Source of the DNA: Robinsoniella peoriensis
GTDB lineage: Bacteria > Bacillota > Clostridia > Lachnospirales > Lachnospiraceae
Direction: 5' to 3'
DNA length: 64,000 bases
Assembly: GCF_000797495.1 (NCBI RefSeq)
Contig: NZ_JTGN01000019.1
Span: 1-64,000, forward strand
Shown: positions 1 to 7,722 of the stretch, one piece after another
How the letters are laid out: each line of letters begins with the position of its first letter
Position numbering within the stretch: position 1 is the first letter of the stretch
Translations under genes and position numbers: made by a program
The notes under the pieces: generated by a model
Seen by the model: the letters and a program-made list of their open reading frames with translations, nothing else
The model's database searches: none
Told to the model about the DNA's origin: nothing

Positions 1-1
1 G

Positions 2-340
2 GGCAGGAATGCGCGGATAACCTATACTTTTGATATAAAAAAATGTAAAAAATGCCTTTATAGAGAAGGATGCTACAAAGAGGGAGCGAAAAAAAAGACA
101 TATACAGAGACGGTCATCAGTGATACCCATAGCGAACAGGCACAATTTCAGGAAACGGAATATTTTAAAGAAAAAGTAAAAGAGCGTTATAAGATAGAAG
201 CAAAAAACAGCGAGTTAAAACATAGACATGGTTATGACGTTGCGTCATCATCAGGTCTTATTGGCATGGAAATGCAGGGAGCGATGGCAATATTTGCAGT
301 GAACCTCAAACGAATCATGAAAGTGATGGGGGAAAAATAA
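2..340 (+). mobile_element. IS1182-family transposase, C-terminal end (partial)
   Basis: An open frame enters from the left edge and stops at 340 (113 codons). It reads as the C-terminal end of an IS1182-type DDE transposase: a Cys-containing segment (CKKCLYREGC) is followed by a tail with ERYKIEAKNSELKHRHGYD and GMEMQGAMAIFAVNLKRI, which is typical of this family. The catalytic part lies outside the window. A hairpin terminator follows at once. On the other side of that hairpin is a fragment of a ParM-like gene that appears to have been cut by the insertion. The family call is from memory of the conserved tail; the IS ends were not delimited. Confidence 0.8.
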
Positions 341-383
341 AGGAATCCCTAGTTCAGAAAAAGGAATCATCCATAGAAAATGC

Positions 384-424
384 ACAAAAATCCACCAGAA
401 AAATTTGAGTCTGGTGGATTTTGT
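384..424 (+). terminator. Intrinsic terminator after the transposase
   Basis: A 14-15 bp stem (arms about 384-398 and 411-424, core ATCCACCAG/CTGGTGGAT) with a 12-nt loop is followed by TGTTTTATT. It sits 44 nt after the transposase stop and presumably ends its transcript. Confidence 0.75.
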
Positions 425-470
425 GTTTTATTAATAAGGAAGGATTTAAAAACATATGTTTTTCAGTGCC

Positions 471-697
471 CTCGTCCAGCACGGCATTGCGGGTGGCAAT
501 CATGCACTTGTTTACACCCTGTTTTTCTGTCCAGCACTTGTTTTCCATCGGCTTTTTGTTGTTGATATACAGCAAATTCATGGTGCCGTTACCGATGTCT
601 GCAAGAAGATTGGTTCCCATGAAGCTGGAAATCAGGCTGACAATGGCAGGATAACCTTGCGGATAGAGGGTGCAGCCTGCAAAACGGATATGATGGT
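471..697 (-). pseudogene. Actin-like ParM/StbA-family fragment (decayed)
   Basis: On the minus strand a continuous frame reads RFAGCTLYPQGYPAIVSL, then ADIGNGTMNLLYINNKKP, then CWTEKQGVNKCMIATRNAVLDE. The ADIGNGTMN segment is the phosphate-binding signature of actin-like ATPases, and the rest resembles plasmid/ICE-type ParM (StbA) proteins of Lachnospiraceae, which segregate low-copy elements. Both ends are missing: similarity stops near 471, just before the transposase terminator, and no start or ribosome site is seen on the other side. This is a remnant of a mobile element, not a working gene. The family call is moderately sure. Confidence 0.55.
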
Positions 698-785
698 ACC
701 GTTGCCTTGCACGATTAGTTTAAGAGAAAGAGGGCTGAAACACATTGAGCGCAGATTGAGCGTAAATTGACAAAAAAGCAACAAA

Positions 786-823
786 AAAACAGCTACGCAA
801 TTCAAATGATGCGTAACTGTTTC
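786..823 (+). terminator. Hairpin with flanking A and T runs (terminator-like)
   Basis: The arms AACAGcTACGCA and TGCGTAaCTGTT (one mismatch, 10-nt loop) are preceded by seven A and followed by a short T-rich run. It could terminate on either strand. It may be the last piece of the decayed element to its left. Confidence 0.5.
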
Positions 824-1119
824 TTAGGGATTATTGTGGTTCGTTAGAGTGCCAGCGGTTTAAAACGTTGCCTGTATCAATCCTGGACTAGAGCACTGCC
901 CTTTTGAAATCGAAAGCCAGTCAATTTGTATCAATGATGATATCAGAAAGGTAATCCACGTTCTCCTTACGCAATAACAGTCAACTGCTAATGACTGCTA
1001 ATGACTTTAATTTAAGCCTTCTATTTGAGACATCTTTGTAATAGTATATTAAAGAGCCGGCAGATTGTACCGCTTTTTATCTGTCCGCCATTCCGGTCAC
1101 TTAAAAAATAAGACCTGAT
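824..1119. other. Intergenic region without a convincing gene
   Basis: There is no open frame with a ribosome site. It holds a perfect two-copy direct repeat of the 10-mer ACTGCTAATG (984-1003). On the minus strand there are short stop-broken coding-like runs near 890-980. I read it as decayed element DNA plus the promoter region of the carboxypeptidase gene. Confidence 0.4.
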
Positions 1120-1131
1120 AAGGAGATGTCC

Positions 1132-2502
1132 ATGAAACGTATATCCATCGCTATTTTAATTTCCATGTTCATATGTCCCGCCATACTCCTAACGGTATAT
1201 GCAATGCCGGATTGGCCTTCTGATGTCTGGATTCAGGCGGAAGCTGGCGTAGTAGTTGATATGGATTCCGGTGCAGTTCTTTTGGGTCAGAATATTGATA
1301 CACCCTATCCTCCTGCAAGTATCACGAAGCTTCTGACTGCCCTGATCGTTATAGAAAACAGTAATTTAGAAGACATTGTGACTTTCTCTGAGGATGCGGT
1401 AAATAACGTGGAAGAAGGCAGCGGGAACAAGCTCAATGTTGCTGCAGGTGATCAGTTAACCGTAGAGGACTGCCTTTATTCCCTGCTCCTGCACTCCTGC
1501 AATCAGGTGGCAAATGCTTTAGCAGAGCATGTTGCCGGAAGCCGTGAGGCGTTCGTACAGATGATGAACGATAAAATAGCAGCACTCGGATGCACCAAGA
1601 GCCACTTTGCAAATCCATCCGGTTTAAATGATGATACACAGGTTGTCACCGCATATGAAATGGCGCGCATCGCTCAGGCGGCATTTTCCAATCCAAAGCT
1701 TCTGGAAATTGATTCTTCCCTGTCTCATGATATCAGTCCGACTCTTAATAATCCCAATGGGATCACGATATATATGGAACATAAACTGGTCAGCACCTCC
1801 GATGAAAACAGCGAATTCTACTGTCCATTTGCCATCGGAGGCAAGACCGGATACACCACCCCTGCGGGAAATACCCTGGTCACTTACGCGGAACAGGACG
1901 GCCGTAGACTGATAAGTGTCATCTTACGGGGCACACCTTCCCAATATTATCTTGATAGCAAGGCTCAGCTGCAAAGCGGCTTTCAAAACTTCAAGAACCT
2001 GGATATTTCCAAATACGACAATACATCCAATCTCTTTAAAGAACCCGTTACCATAAATGGAAATACTTACGAACCGTCACAACTGGAACTTGCCGGTAAC
2101 AGCATAGTATCCGTACCTGCAGATACTACTGACTTTAAAGGAATTAAACGTATCTTAATCAAAGGGCTTCCGAATAATCCACCTTCCAATGCCGTCGGCG
2201 TCATCCGGTATGATTATGGAGAACATCACCTGGGTTACGCATACCTGTTAAAAAAAGACAGCAATCAGGCATCCGCAGAAGTTTCGGCTACCCCTAGTTC
2301 ATCAGGTACTCCGCAAGAATCGGATACTCCGCCAAGCGAGAGCACGCAAAGTCATCAAGATGCCGATCTGCCGCCTACTGTTGAAAGCAAGAAGGATGGT
2401 ATTGATCCCCAGAGTAAACTTTTGTTTTTAGCCGTGTTGATTATAGCGGGGATCGCATGGTGTGCTGTTTCATTTGGGTCAGGGAAAGAGGATACACAGT
2501 AA
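1132..2502 (+). CDS. D-alanyl-D-alanine carboxypeptidase (PBP5/DacF type)
   Basis: This 456-aa low-molecular-weight penicillin-binding protein trims the terminal D-Ala from peptidoglycan stem peptides outside the membrane. All three catalytic motifs are present: SITK (Ser63-Lys66), SCN (122-124) and KTG (238-240, in GGKTGYTT). An N-terminal signal segment (about 1-24) is followed by the catalytic domain, a PBP5 C-terminal beta domain (about 270-390), a Ser/Pro/Thr-rich linker and a C-terminal membrane helix (about 432-450), so it is anchored by a helix rather than only an amphipathic tail. An ATG at 1126 abuts the AAGGAG at 1120-1125, so the ATG at 1132 (6-nt spacing) is chosen. The gene is monocistronic and ends at a strong hairpin. 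Confidence 0.93.
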   Translation: MKRISIAILISMFICPAILLTVYAMPDWPSDVWIQAEAGVVVDMDSGAVLLGQNIDTPYPPASITKLLTALIVIENSNLEDIVTFSEDAVNNVEEGSGNKLNVAAGDQLTVEDCLYSLLLHSCNQVANALAEHVAGSREAFVQMMNDKIAALGCTKSHFANPSGLNDDTQVVTAYEMARIAQAAFSNPKLLEIDSSLSHDISPTLNNPNGITIYMEHKLVSTSDENSEFYCPFAIGGKTGYTTPAGNTLVTYAEQDGRRLISVILRGTPSQYYLDSKAQLQSGFQNFKNLDISKYDNTSNLFKEPVTINGNTYEPSQLELAGNSIVSVPADTTDFKGIKRILIKGLPNNPPSNAVGVIRYDYGEHHLGYAYLLKKDSNQASAEVSATPSSSGTPQESDTPPSESTQSHQDADLPPTVESKKDGIDPQSKLLFLAVLIIAGIAWCAVSFGSGKEDTQ

Positions 2503-2543
2503 TAAGTGTCGCTGCTACTTTATTAGAAAAGATAAAGGAAACT

Positions 2544-2585
2544 TGCATAAAAAAGGATCAATCGTCCCGCTGATCCTTTTTATGC
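2544..2585 (+). terminator. Bidirectional intrinsic terminator
   Basis: A 16-bp stem (GCATAAAAAAGGATCA against TGATCCTTTTTATGC) with a 10-nt loop lies between two convergent genes. The A and T runs are inside the stem, so it can serve both the carboxypeptidase and the VanZ-like gene. Confidence 0.8.
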
Positions 2586-2600
2586 CCCAAACAATATTTG

Positions 2601-3107
2601 CTATAAATTTACAATAATGAGAAGTCCCAAAAATGCAATAACCCCAATTGTCCCAATGCAGGCTAATATATTTAATACTTTGTTGGTTTTATCCTTTAAC
2701 AGCTTATAAAAAACTATATAGATCAAACAACCAATTACACCTCCAAGGGTATTTCCAATTAAATCCGTTATATCAGTTGCTCCAACTGCGAATATAAATT
2801 GTAGTATTTCCAGCGCTAAACTTGTAAGTGCAATCGGTACGATTTTTTTCAAAAATGACCAGTTACTTTTTAGCATACAGATATACAATCCAAAAGGGAT
2901 AAAAATAAGTACATTGTTAATTATTTCATCAAAATCCATTTTCCCATTAATTATTACAGATCCGGCAAAAGGAATTAGATTTACTCCTCTTAGATGTGGT
3001 AAGCCTTTTAGTGTAAACTGCATTTTTAATAATATAATCCATACTAATACAAAAACATAGATTATAAACAAGATCCATGTTAATTTCCTTTGACTCTTAT
3101 TCTCCAT
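2601..3107 (-). CDS. VanZ-family membrane protein
   Basis: A 168-aa integral membrane protein of the VanZ-like family. The conserved family segments are visible: NVLIFIPFG near the middle and LEILQFIFAVGATDITDLIGN with the acidic ATDxxDxxxNTxGG motif. About five membrane helices are likely. VanZ proteins are linked to teicoplanin resistance and to cell-envelope change, but most genomic copies have no proven role and no vancomycin cluster is near this one. An AAGGAGGAG site lies 4-5 nt upstream of the ATG. It converges on the carboxypeptidase gene, with the shared terminator between them. Confidence 0.85.
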   Translation of the reverse strand: MENKSQRKLTWILFIIYVFVLVWIILLKMQFTLKGLPHLRGVNLIPFAGSVIINGKMDFDEIINNVLIFIPFGLYICMLKSNWSFLKKIVPIALTSLALEILQFIFAVGATDITDLIGNTLGGVIGCLIYIVFYKLLKDKTNKVLNILACIGTIGVIAFLGLLIIVNL

Positions 3108-3160
3108 TTTCTCCTCCTTATTCTATAATAGAAATATACTAACACAACTATCCTTTATAT

Positions 3161-3206
3161 TTCTATTATTAATATTCTTATTTTTCTATTATGAATATTC
3201 TTATTT
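3161..3206. repeat. Tandem 23-bp AT-rich direct repeat upstream of the VanZ-like gene
   Basis: Two adjacent 23-bp units beginning TTCTATTAT (3161-3183 and 3184-3206) differ at one base. They lie 55-100 bp upstream of the VanZ-like start and may affect its promoter. No function is known. Confidence 0.6.
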
Positions 3207-3442
3207 TTCCTTATCTTCTATATTTTCTTTTTCAAAGGCAAGGCAAATAAGCCGCAAATTTACAGTAAGATATTTGCTGTAAAAACATCCTAATCTATAT
3301 TATTATACTCCCATGTGTTACAATGAAACTAATTAATAATCAAAGTGTGAATATAAGCGTTGTAATCATCACAGGCAGCTTGTGGAAATGAATTTACAAA
3401 CAGGTTCTACGCAGTATTTGTGATATCTATGAAGGAGCAAAT

Positions 3443-3565
3443 ATGAAACTTGAATATAGAAATGCCAAAAAAGAAGATGCGAAACTTCTGACAGATATTT
3501 ATAATAAATCATTTTATGATGATTATATACATTATAGTGAATATCCCAAGTACATTTTTCTATAA
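3443..3565 (+). pseudogene. GNAT acetyltransferase, N-terminal fragment
   Basis: A GAAGGAG ribosome site precedes an ATG and a 40-codon frame reading MKLEYRNAKKEDAKLLTDIYNKSFYDDYI, which matches the first strand and helix of GNAT N-acetyltransferases. It then stops in HYSEYPKYIFL. Intact family members are 140-180 aa, and no later fragment follows. The downstream part has been deleted. A translated stub is possible but would have no acetyl-CoA binding site. Confidence 0.6.
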
Positions 3566-3650
3566 AACGGTAATATTCGATTTCAGCACTACTGATCGGT
3601 TTGTTCGCTTTGCAATAATAATTATGTTTATGTGAAAGGAGGTATGTTGC

Positions 3651-3770
3651 ATGTTAGCAGCTTTTATGGGGCAGTTCGGTATGTTTTTAAGTATCCTTTT
3701 CAATGTCTTAAAATTAATATTATATGTTCTTGCCATATTGGCTTTGATTAAATACTTAAGAACTAAATAA
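3651..3770 (+). CDS. Small hydrophobic membrane peptide (39 aa)
   Basis: A perfect AAAGGAGG (3635-3642) stands 8 nt before this ATG, and a clean intrinsic terminator follows the stop after 5 nt, so this is probably a real mini-gene. The peptide is MLAAFMGQFGMFLSIL followed by FNVLKLILYVLAILALIKYLRTK: one long hydrophobic stretch with a basic end, suggesting a single membrane helix with the C-terminus inside. No cysteines and no toxin family signature are recognised. It lies directly after the GNAT stub. It could be a small stress or type I toxin-like peptide; no antitoxin RNA was identified. Confidence 0.65.
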   Translation: MLAAFMGQFGMFLSILFNVLKLILYVLAILALIKYLRTK

Positions 3771-3775
3771 TCTGC

Positions 3776-3812
3776 AAAAAGGGTAAACCGTATATACCGT
3801 TTACCCTTTTTC
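3776..3812 (+). terminator. Intrinsic terminator of the 39-aa ORF
   Basis: The arms AAAAAGGGTAAACGG and CCGTTTACCCTTTTT pair perfectly around a short ATATA loop, with the T run built into the 3' arm. Confidence 0.85.
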
Positions 3813-3968
3813 TCGTTTTATATCCCACTTTTCTTGAAAAATCCAATTATTACGGTCATTTTACCTCCAAAGTTTTAGAAAAACAATATTTACTGTATAA
3901 TTTCCCCTATCCTGAAAAAGCTATAACTAAATCTAACTTACTGCCTGAACGGCTGAATGGAGGTCTTT

Positions 3969-4745
3969 ATGAATAAAAAAGGATTTTACTGGACGATGGG
4001 AATCATAGCTGCTCTTTTAGTGGTTCTTCTGATCTGGCTGTTTTTTGCCGGAAGAAATAAAACTGCTCCTATGCCAAACACAGATACAAACACCACCCAG
4101 GTTACTACCAACAGCAGCGGTGCTGACCACGCAAACAGCAATACTAACAGCAATGCTGCTGACCACAGCGGTATGATTCATGATAATACGAACAACCATG
4201 GAGATAAAAATCTGGCTTCCTATTTGGATGAGCAGGACGATGATATGGAAGATATGATGGAGGACATGGAGGAGATTGACAAAACAGGCTATGCTGCTAT
4301 TGATTTTTTAAACGGAATGCTTCCCCATCATGAAGCAGCTATTTCCATGTCGCAAAGCTACCTGAAATACGGCGGTGCCAACGAAGAATTGAAAAAACTT
4401 GCAAACGATATAATTGACGTCCAGAAACAGGAAATTGATCAAATGCAAACACTCGCTAAGGAATTAAAAGCTGCCGGCAGACAGGATCAGGATCAGGAAA
4501 ATGCCTATCTGGAAGAGTATAAAAAGATGTTTTCTTCCCACCAAATGAATCACTCTACTGCTAATAATGTAGAAGCCGCTTTTGCTGAAGGCATGATCAT
4601 GCACCACCAGATGGCAGTTGATATGGCAGAATCTATTTTAAAATATACAGATGAAGAACAGGTAATCTCACTGGCTCAAAATATAATCACCGCTCAAAAA
4701 GAAGAAATTAAACAGATGGAAAATCTCTTAAAAGAAGTAAATTGA
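3969..4745 (+). CDS. DUF305 protein, membrane anchored, two copies of the His-rich domain
   Basis: A 258-aa protein with an N-terminal membrane helix (about 10-30), an Asn/Thr/Ser/His-rich linker (about 35-80) and two DUF305-type four-helix halves. The first carries MLPHHEAAISMSQ and the second MIMHHQMAVDMAE; each is followed by a Q-x-x-E-I-x-Q-M helix. DUF305 proteins are ferritin-like, and several are linked to copper or other metal stress; the paired HH and Met residues fit metal binding outside the cell. An ATG at 3957 contains the GGAGG at 3959-3963, so the ATG at 3969 (5-nt spacing) is chosen. No copper ATPase or regulator is nearby, so the metal is unknown. Confidence 0.85.
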   Translation: MNKKGFYWTMGIIAALLVVLLIWLFFAGRNKTAPMPNTDTNTTQVTTNSSGADHANSNTNSNAADHSGMIHDNTNNHGDKNLASYLDEQDDDMEDMMEDMEEIDKTGYAAIDFLNGMLPHHEAAISMSQSYLKYGGANEELKKLANDIIDVQKQEIDQMQTLAKELKAAGRQDQDQENAYLEEYKKMFSSHQMNHSTANNVEAAFAEGMIMHHQMAVDMAESILKYTDEEQVISLAQNIITAQKEEIKQMENLLKEVN

Positions 4746-4762
4746 ATCATTTTTTCGCAAAT

Positions 4763-4779
4763 CGACTCGAATCGTGTCG
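4763..4779. promoter_or_regulatory. Imperfect 17-bp palindrome upstream of an orphan promoter
   Basis: CGACTCGAATCGTGTCG is palindromic apart from three central or paired mismatches and ends 10 nt before the TTGACA box at 4789. A CGACAC half-site recurs at 4843-4848, downstream of the start of transcription. This could be an operator for the small transcript; the binding protein is unknown. Confidence 0.35.
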
Positions 4780-4788
4780 TAAAACGAA

Positions 4789-4817
4789 TTGACATATTCC
4801 GCTCGGAATTATATACT
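4789..4817 (+). promoter_or_regulatory. Consensus sigma-A promoter without an obvious gene
   Basis: TTGACA (4789-4794), a 17-nt spacer and TATACT (4812-4817): a perfect -35 and a 5/6 -10. Transcription would start near 4824 and meet a hairpin terminator about 60 nt later. Confidence 0.7.
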
Positions 4818-4823
4818 ATAGAA

Positions 4824-4891
4824 CGTGTTAACTTCTTAATTCGACACATATGATTCATAGCCCAGATCCCACGTCTGGGCTATTTCATTTT
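4824..4891 (+). ncRNA. Candidate small RNA (about 65 nt)
   Basis: The unit runs from the predicted start of transcription to a 10-bp perfect hairpin (ATAGCCCAGA/TCTGGGCTAT, 4857-4883) followed by TTCATTTT. No ribosome site is seen inside; an ATG at 4850 is part of the terminator region and has no Shine-Dalgarno. A short transcript with its own strong promoter and terminator is best read as an sRNA or a regulatory decoy. Existence of the transcript is inference. Confidence 0.45.
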
Positions 4892-5142
4892 GACACACCT
4901 GGCATACGTTCAAAATATGGATTATCTGAAATGATCTGTAAATCTCACATTCTTACCCGAATTAGAAACATCCATGCACGATTGGTAAAATTTACTACCA
5001 TTACAAACCCCGTAAACCCAGGAAATAACCGAAAAAATATGAAATTAATATTTCATAACATAAAACCGGTATTTCAATACATTTCACAACTACATTTAAA
5101 ATTAATAGTTATAATATAATTGTATTTAATTTTTCAATTTAT

Positions 5143-5170
5143 ACTCCGCAACTCCCACACGTTGCGGAGT
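5143..5170. repeat. Perfect 10-bp hairpin
   Basis: The arms ACTCCGCAAC and GTTGCGGAGT flank an 8-nt loop. No T run follows on the + strand. On the minus strand it lies just downstream of the short frame ending at 5189 and is followed by an AT-rich stretch, so it may be that unit's weak terminator. Nothing else is seen between 4892 and 5142. Confidence 0.5.
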
Positions 5171-5188
5171 ACTCCCCAAATAATATTC

Positions 5189-5332
5189 TTATTGTTCATA
5201 ATGAATTACTACATTTAATGCCCGTTCAACATCAGCGGCTTTTTCTATCGCTTCCGGCAGTTCCTCACCAACGTTAATTTTATGCCCTGTGCCGGGTCCA
5301 TGTTGGTAAACTGCCACATCCGTACCGCAAAT
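5189..5332 (-). pseudogene. 47-codon coding-like frame lacking a normal start
   Basis: On the minus strand a strong AAGGAGGG is followed after about 9 nt by ATT and then a clean frame: ICGTDVAVYQHGPGTGHKINVG, EELPEAIEKAADVERALNVVIHYEQ, stop. The composition looks protein-like, but there is no ATG, GTG or TTG at the proper distance; an in-frame TAA lies just upstream. Either the start codon was lost by a small deletion, or initiation uses ATT, which is very rare. The protein is not recognised. Confidence 0.35.
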
Positions 5333-5372
5333 ACTTTTTTACCCTCCTTTTAATCTTTCAATAACATTGCTT

Positions 5373-5906
5373 TTATAATAGACTGTTTCCTTTTTCACAT
5401 ATTTCATATATCTCATCATATTTGTCTTCCATCAACAAATTTACTTTCTTTCTGCGGCTCATCCTTAAGCTTCGGAAAACAAAATACGGCAGTATCCAGC
5501 CTGCAAATGCCGGGAAAGCAAGTAAAATGCAGAGCCAGATAATGGGGGGTTCATTTGTCACGGCAAATACAGAACCTGCCATACATACTGTACCCAAAAT
5601 GCCAATCGTTATCGCCATTATTGTTGGCATGGCTGTCTCTGACTTCTTAGCGGCATTAATTTCATCCATACATGCTTCGAAGTGCCGCTGCAGACGGGTC
5701 AGCTCTGCTCTGTTTAATATTTTACGGTCCCTTTTTAAACGGAGAATAACTTTTGAATTCTTCTTTACCGTCTCTACATTTTCATCTGATATCCATCCAA
5801 AATTTTTGTAACCATCCAGATAACGGGATAACTGTTCTTCCTCAATCTCTACTTCCTTATATTCATATCCCACAAAATCCTTTCCTTCTTTCACAATACC
5901 ACTCAT
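5373..5906 (-). CDS. Unrecognised membrane protein (177 aa), end of a two-component operon
   Basis: A soluble N-terminal half (about 1-90, rich in Lys/Glu, with a segment reading GYKNFGWI) is followed by two membrane helices (about 95-115 and 120-143) and a basic cytoplasmic tail with RMSRRKK. No family is recognised. The gene starts 3 nt after the stop of the histidine kinase gene and is surely co-transcribed with it. Its role may be a target or accessory factor of that signalling pair; this is inference from position. Confidence 0.75.
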   Translation of the reverse strand: MSGIVKEGKDFVGYEYKEVEIEEEQLSRYLDGYKNFGWISDENVETVKKNSKVILRLKRDRKILNRAELTRLQRHFEACMDEINAAKKSETAMPTIMAITIGILGTVCMAGSVFAVTNEPPIIWLCILLAFPAFAGWILPYFVFRSLRMSRRKKVNLLMEDKYDEIYEICEKGNSLL

Positions 5907-5909
5907 TCT

Positions 5910-6986
5910 CTACTCACCTGCCTCCGTAATCGGGATCCGCACCGTAAAGGTGGTGCCCTGACCCATTACACTTTCTGCCAAAATTGTATACTCCATTAAC
6001 TGCAATACACGTAACGCTATTGCCAATCCCAGTCCGTTCCCTTCCGTTGCGTGGGAGGTATCCCCCTGATAGAATTTATCAAAAATGTGATTTAATGTTT
6101 CTTCACTCATGCCGCAACCATTGTCCGATATCTGAACAATGATTTCTTTTTCCGTGGAACTCTGCTTTAAAGTTACGGTACCACCGGGTTTCGTAAACTT
6201 AATGGCGTTGGATATCAGATTGTTCCACACCAGTTCCATAAGATTTTCATCTGCAAGAATAATCGCCTCATCTTCCATCTCTGCTGAAAACTCAATTTCT
6301 TTTTGATCCCACAGTGTTTCGAAATGAAGCACACATTCACAAAGCTGACTGCATAAGTCATACTCACTTGCTGCCGGGTGAATCGTCTGCTTTTCCAGTT
6401 TGCTCAGCTTTAAAATATCTGTAATCAGTTGGGACAGCCGTCTGGAAGACTGTAATATGTTATCTGCATATTCCTGAACTTTCTCCTTTGACAGATTTGA
6501 TTTCCCCAAAAGTTCGGCATAATTTTGGATCACAGCCAAAGGAGTTTTGATCTCATGGGACACGTTTGAGAGAAAATCTGTTTTTAACGTTTCAATACTT
6601 CCAAGCTCCGCCACCATTTTGTTAAAATCTGCAATCATGACATCCAGATAGTCCGCCTTATCTGCTGTGTGAATGGGTCTAACATAAACTGAAAAATCAC
6701 CGTTGGCAACATCCTTCGTCGCTTTTACAAACTGCTTTAAAGGTTTATCATAATGCCGGACTATCTGCCAGCGTATAAGTATAGTAAATGCTGCCGAAAC
6801 CAGAAGCCAGTACGCAGTCATTCCAAAAATATATCCTTTGGGAATGGATGCAACATCAATGTATGCTCCTAAAATTTTATTCTGCGTGGTAGTCAGGAAA
6901 GCCAGTACAAAAAACGTAACCACAAATATGCGGATAGGGAAATGCTTGACTTTTACGCGGGGATCGGCATATTCTTTTTCGCTCAT
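5910..6986 (-). CDS. Sensor histidine kinase with HAMP domain
   Basis: A 358-aa membrane kinase. Two membrane helices (about 18-35 and 53-72) enclose a very short outside loop, followed by HAMP (about 73-125), HisKA with the phospho-acceptor in SHEIKTP (His144) and HATPase_c with NNLISNAIKFT, DNGCGMS and GNGLGLAIALR. With so little extracellular sequence it probably senses a membrane event or a partner such as the ABC or small membrane proteins next to it. Its ATG overlaps the regulator's stop codon (ATGA), so the two are translationally coupled. It is the bacitracin/antibiotic-sensing size class, but the signal is unknown. Confidence 0.9.
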   Translation of the reverse strand: MSEKEYADPRVKVKHFPIRIFVVTFFVLAFLTTTQNKILGAYIDVASIPKGYIFGMTAYWLLVSAAFTILIRWQIVRHYDKPLKQFVKATKDVANGDFSVYVRPIHTADKADYLDVMIADFNKMVAELGSIETLKTDFLSNVSHEIKTPLAVIQNYAELLGKSNLSKEKVQEYADNILQSSRRLSQLITDILKLSKLEKQTIHPAASEYDLCSQLCECVLHFETLWDQKEIEFSAEMEDEAIILADENLMELVWNNLISNAIKFTKPGGTVTLKQSSTEKEIIVQISDNGCGMSEETLNHIFDKFYQGDTSHATEGNGLGLAIALRVLQLMEYTILAESVMGQGTTFTVRIPITEAGE

Positions 6987-7654
6987 AATAACACCGCCTT
7001 ATATCCGATTCCGCGTACAGTCACAATTTGAAATCCATCACATCCCGAAAATTTATCTCTTAGTTTTGTCACATAGACATCCACAGCCCGAAGGCTGGTA
7101 TCACAATCAACACCCCAAAATTCATCCATCAGCTGTGCACGGGTAAAAGTTTTTTTTGGATAAGAAAGCAGCTTATACAGGATATGGAACTCTCTTGTGG
7201 TAATTGGGATTTCCACATCATTGACAATCGCAGTCATAGCATCCGAATCCATCACCAGATTACCTGCTGCAAGCTTTCTTTCCGTTTCAATATTGGCGCG
7301 GCGCAGCAATGCCCTGACCCGAAGCAGCAGTTCATCAAGTTCAATGGGTTTCACCATATAATCATCAATCCCCAGCCGGAACCCTTTCTGTTTGGATGGC
7401 AGATCATCTTTAGCCGACATAAACAGGATGGGAATAGAGCTATTCACCTGACGCACCGTCCGGGCAAACTCAAAACCATCGATTTCCGGCATCATAATAT
7501 CAGAAATAATCATACTGCAGATTGATTGATACATCTCATCATATGCCTCCGCCGCACACATACAGCCCTTAGCCTGAAATCCGCTGTCATTTAAATATGT
7601 ACAGACAATTTTATTTAACCGCTCATCATCTTCCACTACTAATATACGAATCAT
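6983..7654 (-). CDS. OmpR/PhoB-family response regulator
   Basis: A 223-aa regulator. The receiver domain (1-115) has the acidic pair in VVEDD, the phospho-acceptor Asp52 in IISDIMMPEIDG and the Lys in VKPIELDELL; the winged-helix DNA-binding domain (about 128-222) includes TREFHILYKLL and the C-terminal RGIGYKA hairpin. An upstream ATG at 7690 would add 12 residues that precede the ribosome site; AAAGGAGG lies 6 nt before the ATG at 7654, which is chosen. It is the first gene of the pair and probably acts on this operon and on the membrane protein upstream. Confidence 0.92.
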   Translation of the reverse strand: MIRILVVEDDERLNKIVCTYLNDSGFQAKGCMCAAEAYDEMYQSICSMIISDIMMPEIDGFEFARTVRQVNSSIPILFMSAKDDLPSKQKGFRLGIDDYMVKPIELDELLLRVRALLRRANIETERKLAAGNLVMDSDAMTAIVNDVEIPITTREFHILYKLLSYPKKTFTRAQLMDEFWGVDCDTSLRAVDVYVTKLRDKFSGCDGFQIVTVRGIGYKAVLL

Positions 7655-7722
7655 TCCGTACCTCCTTTTTTCTTTCAGAAACCAACGCACTCAAAGAACT
7701 TCTCATTATTTTAACATATAAT

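Noticed and set aside
2601..3107. VanZ-like protein as evidence of a glycopeptide resistance cluster
   Set aside because: No vanHAX, vanRS or vanY partner is present; VanZ-like proteins are widespread.
4850..5119. 89-codon plus-strand frame starting inside the sRNA terminator
   Set aside because: No ribosome site, starts in a hairpin, and the sequence is not protein-like.
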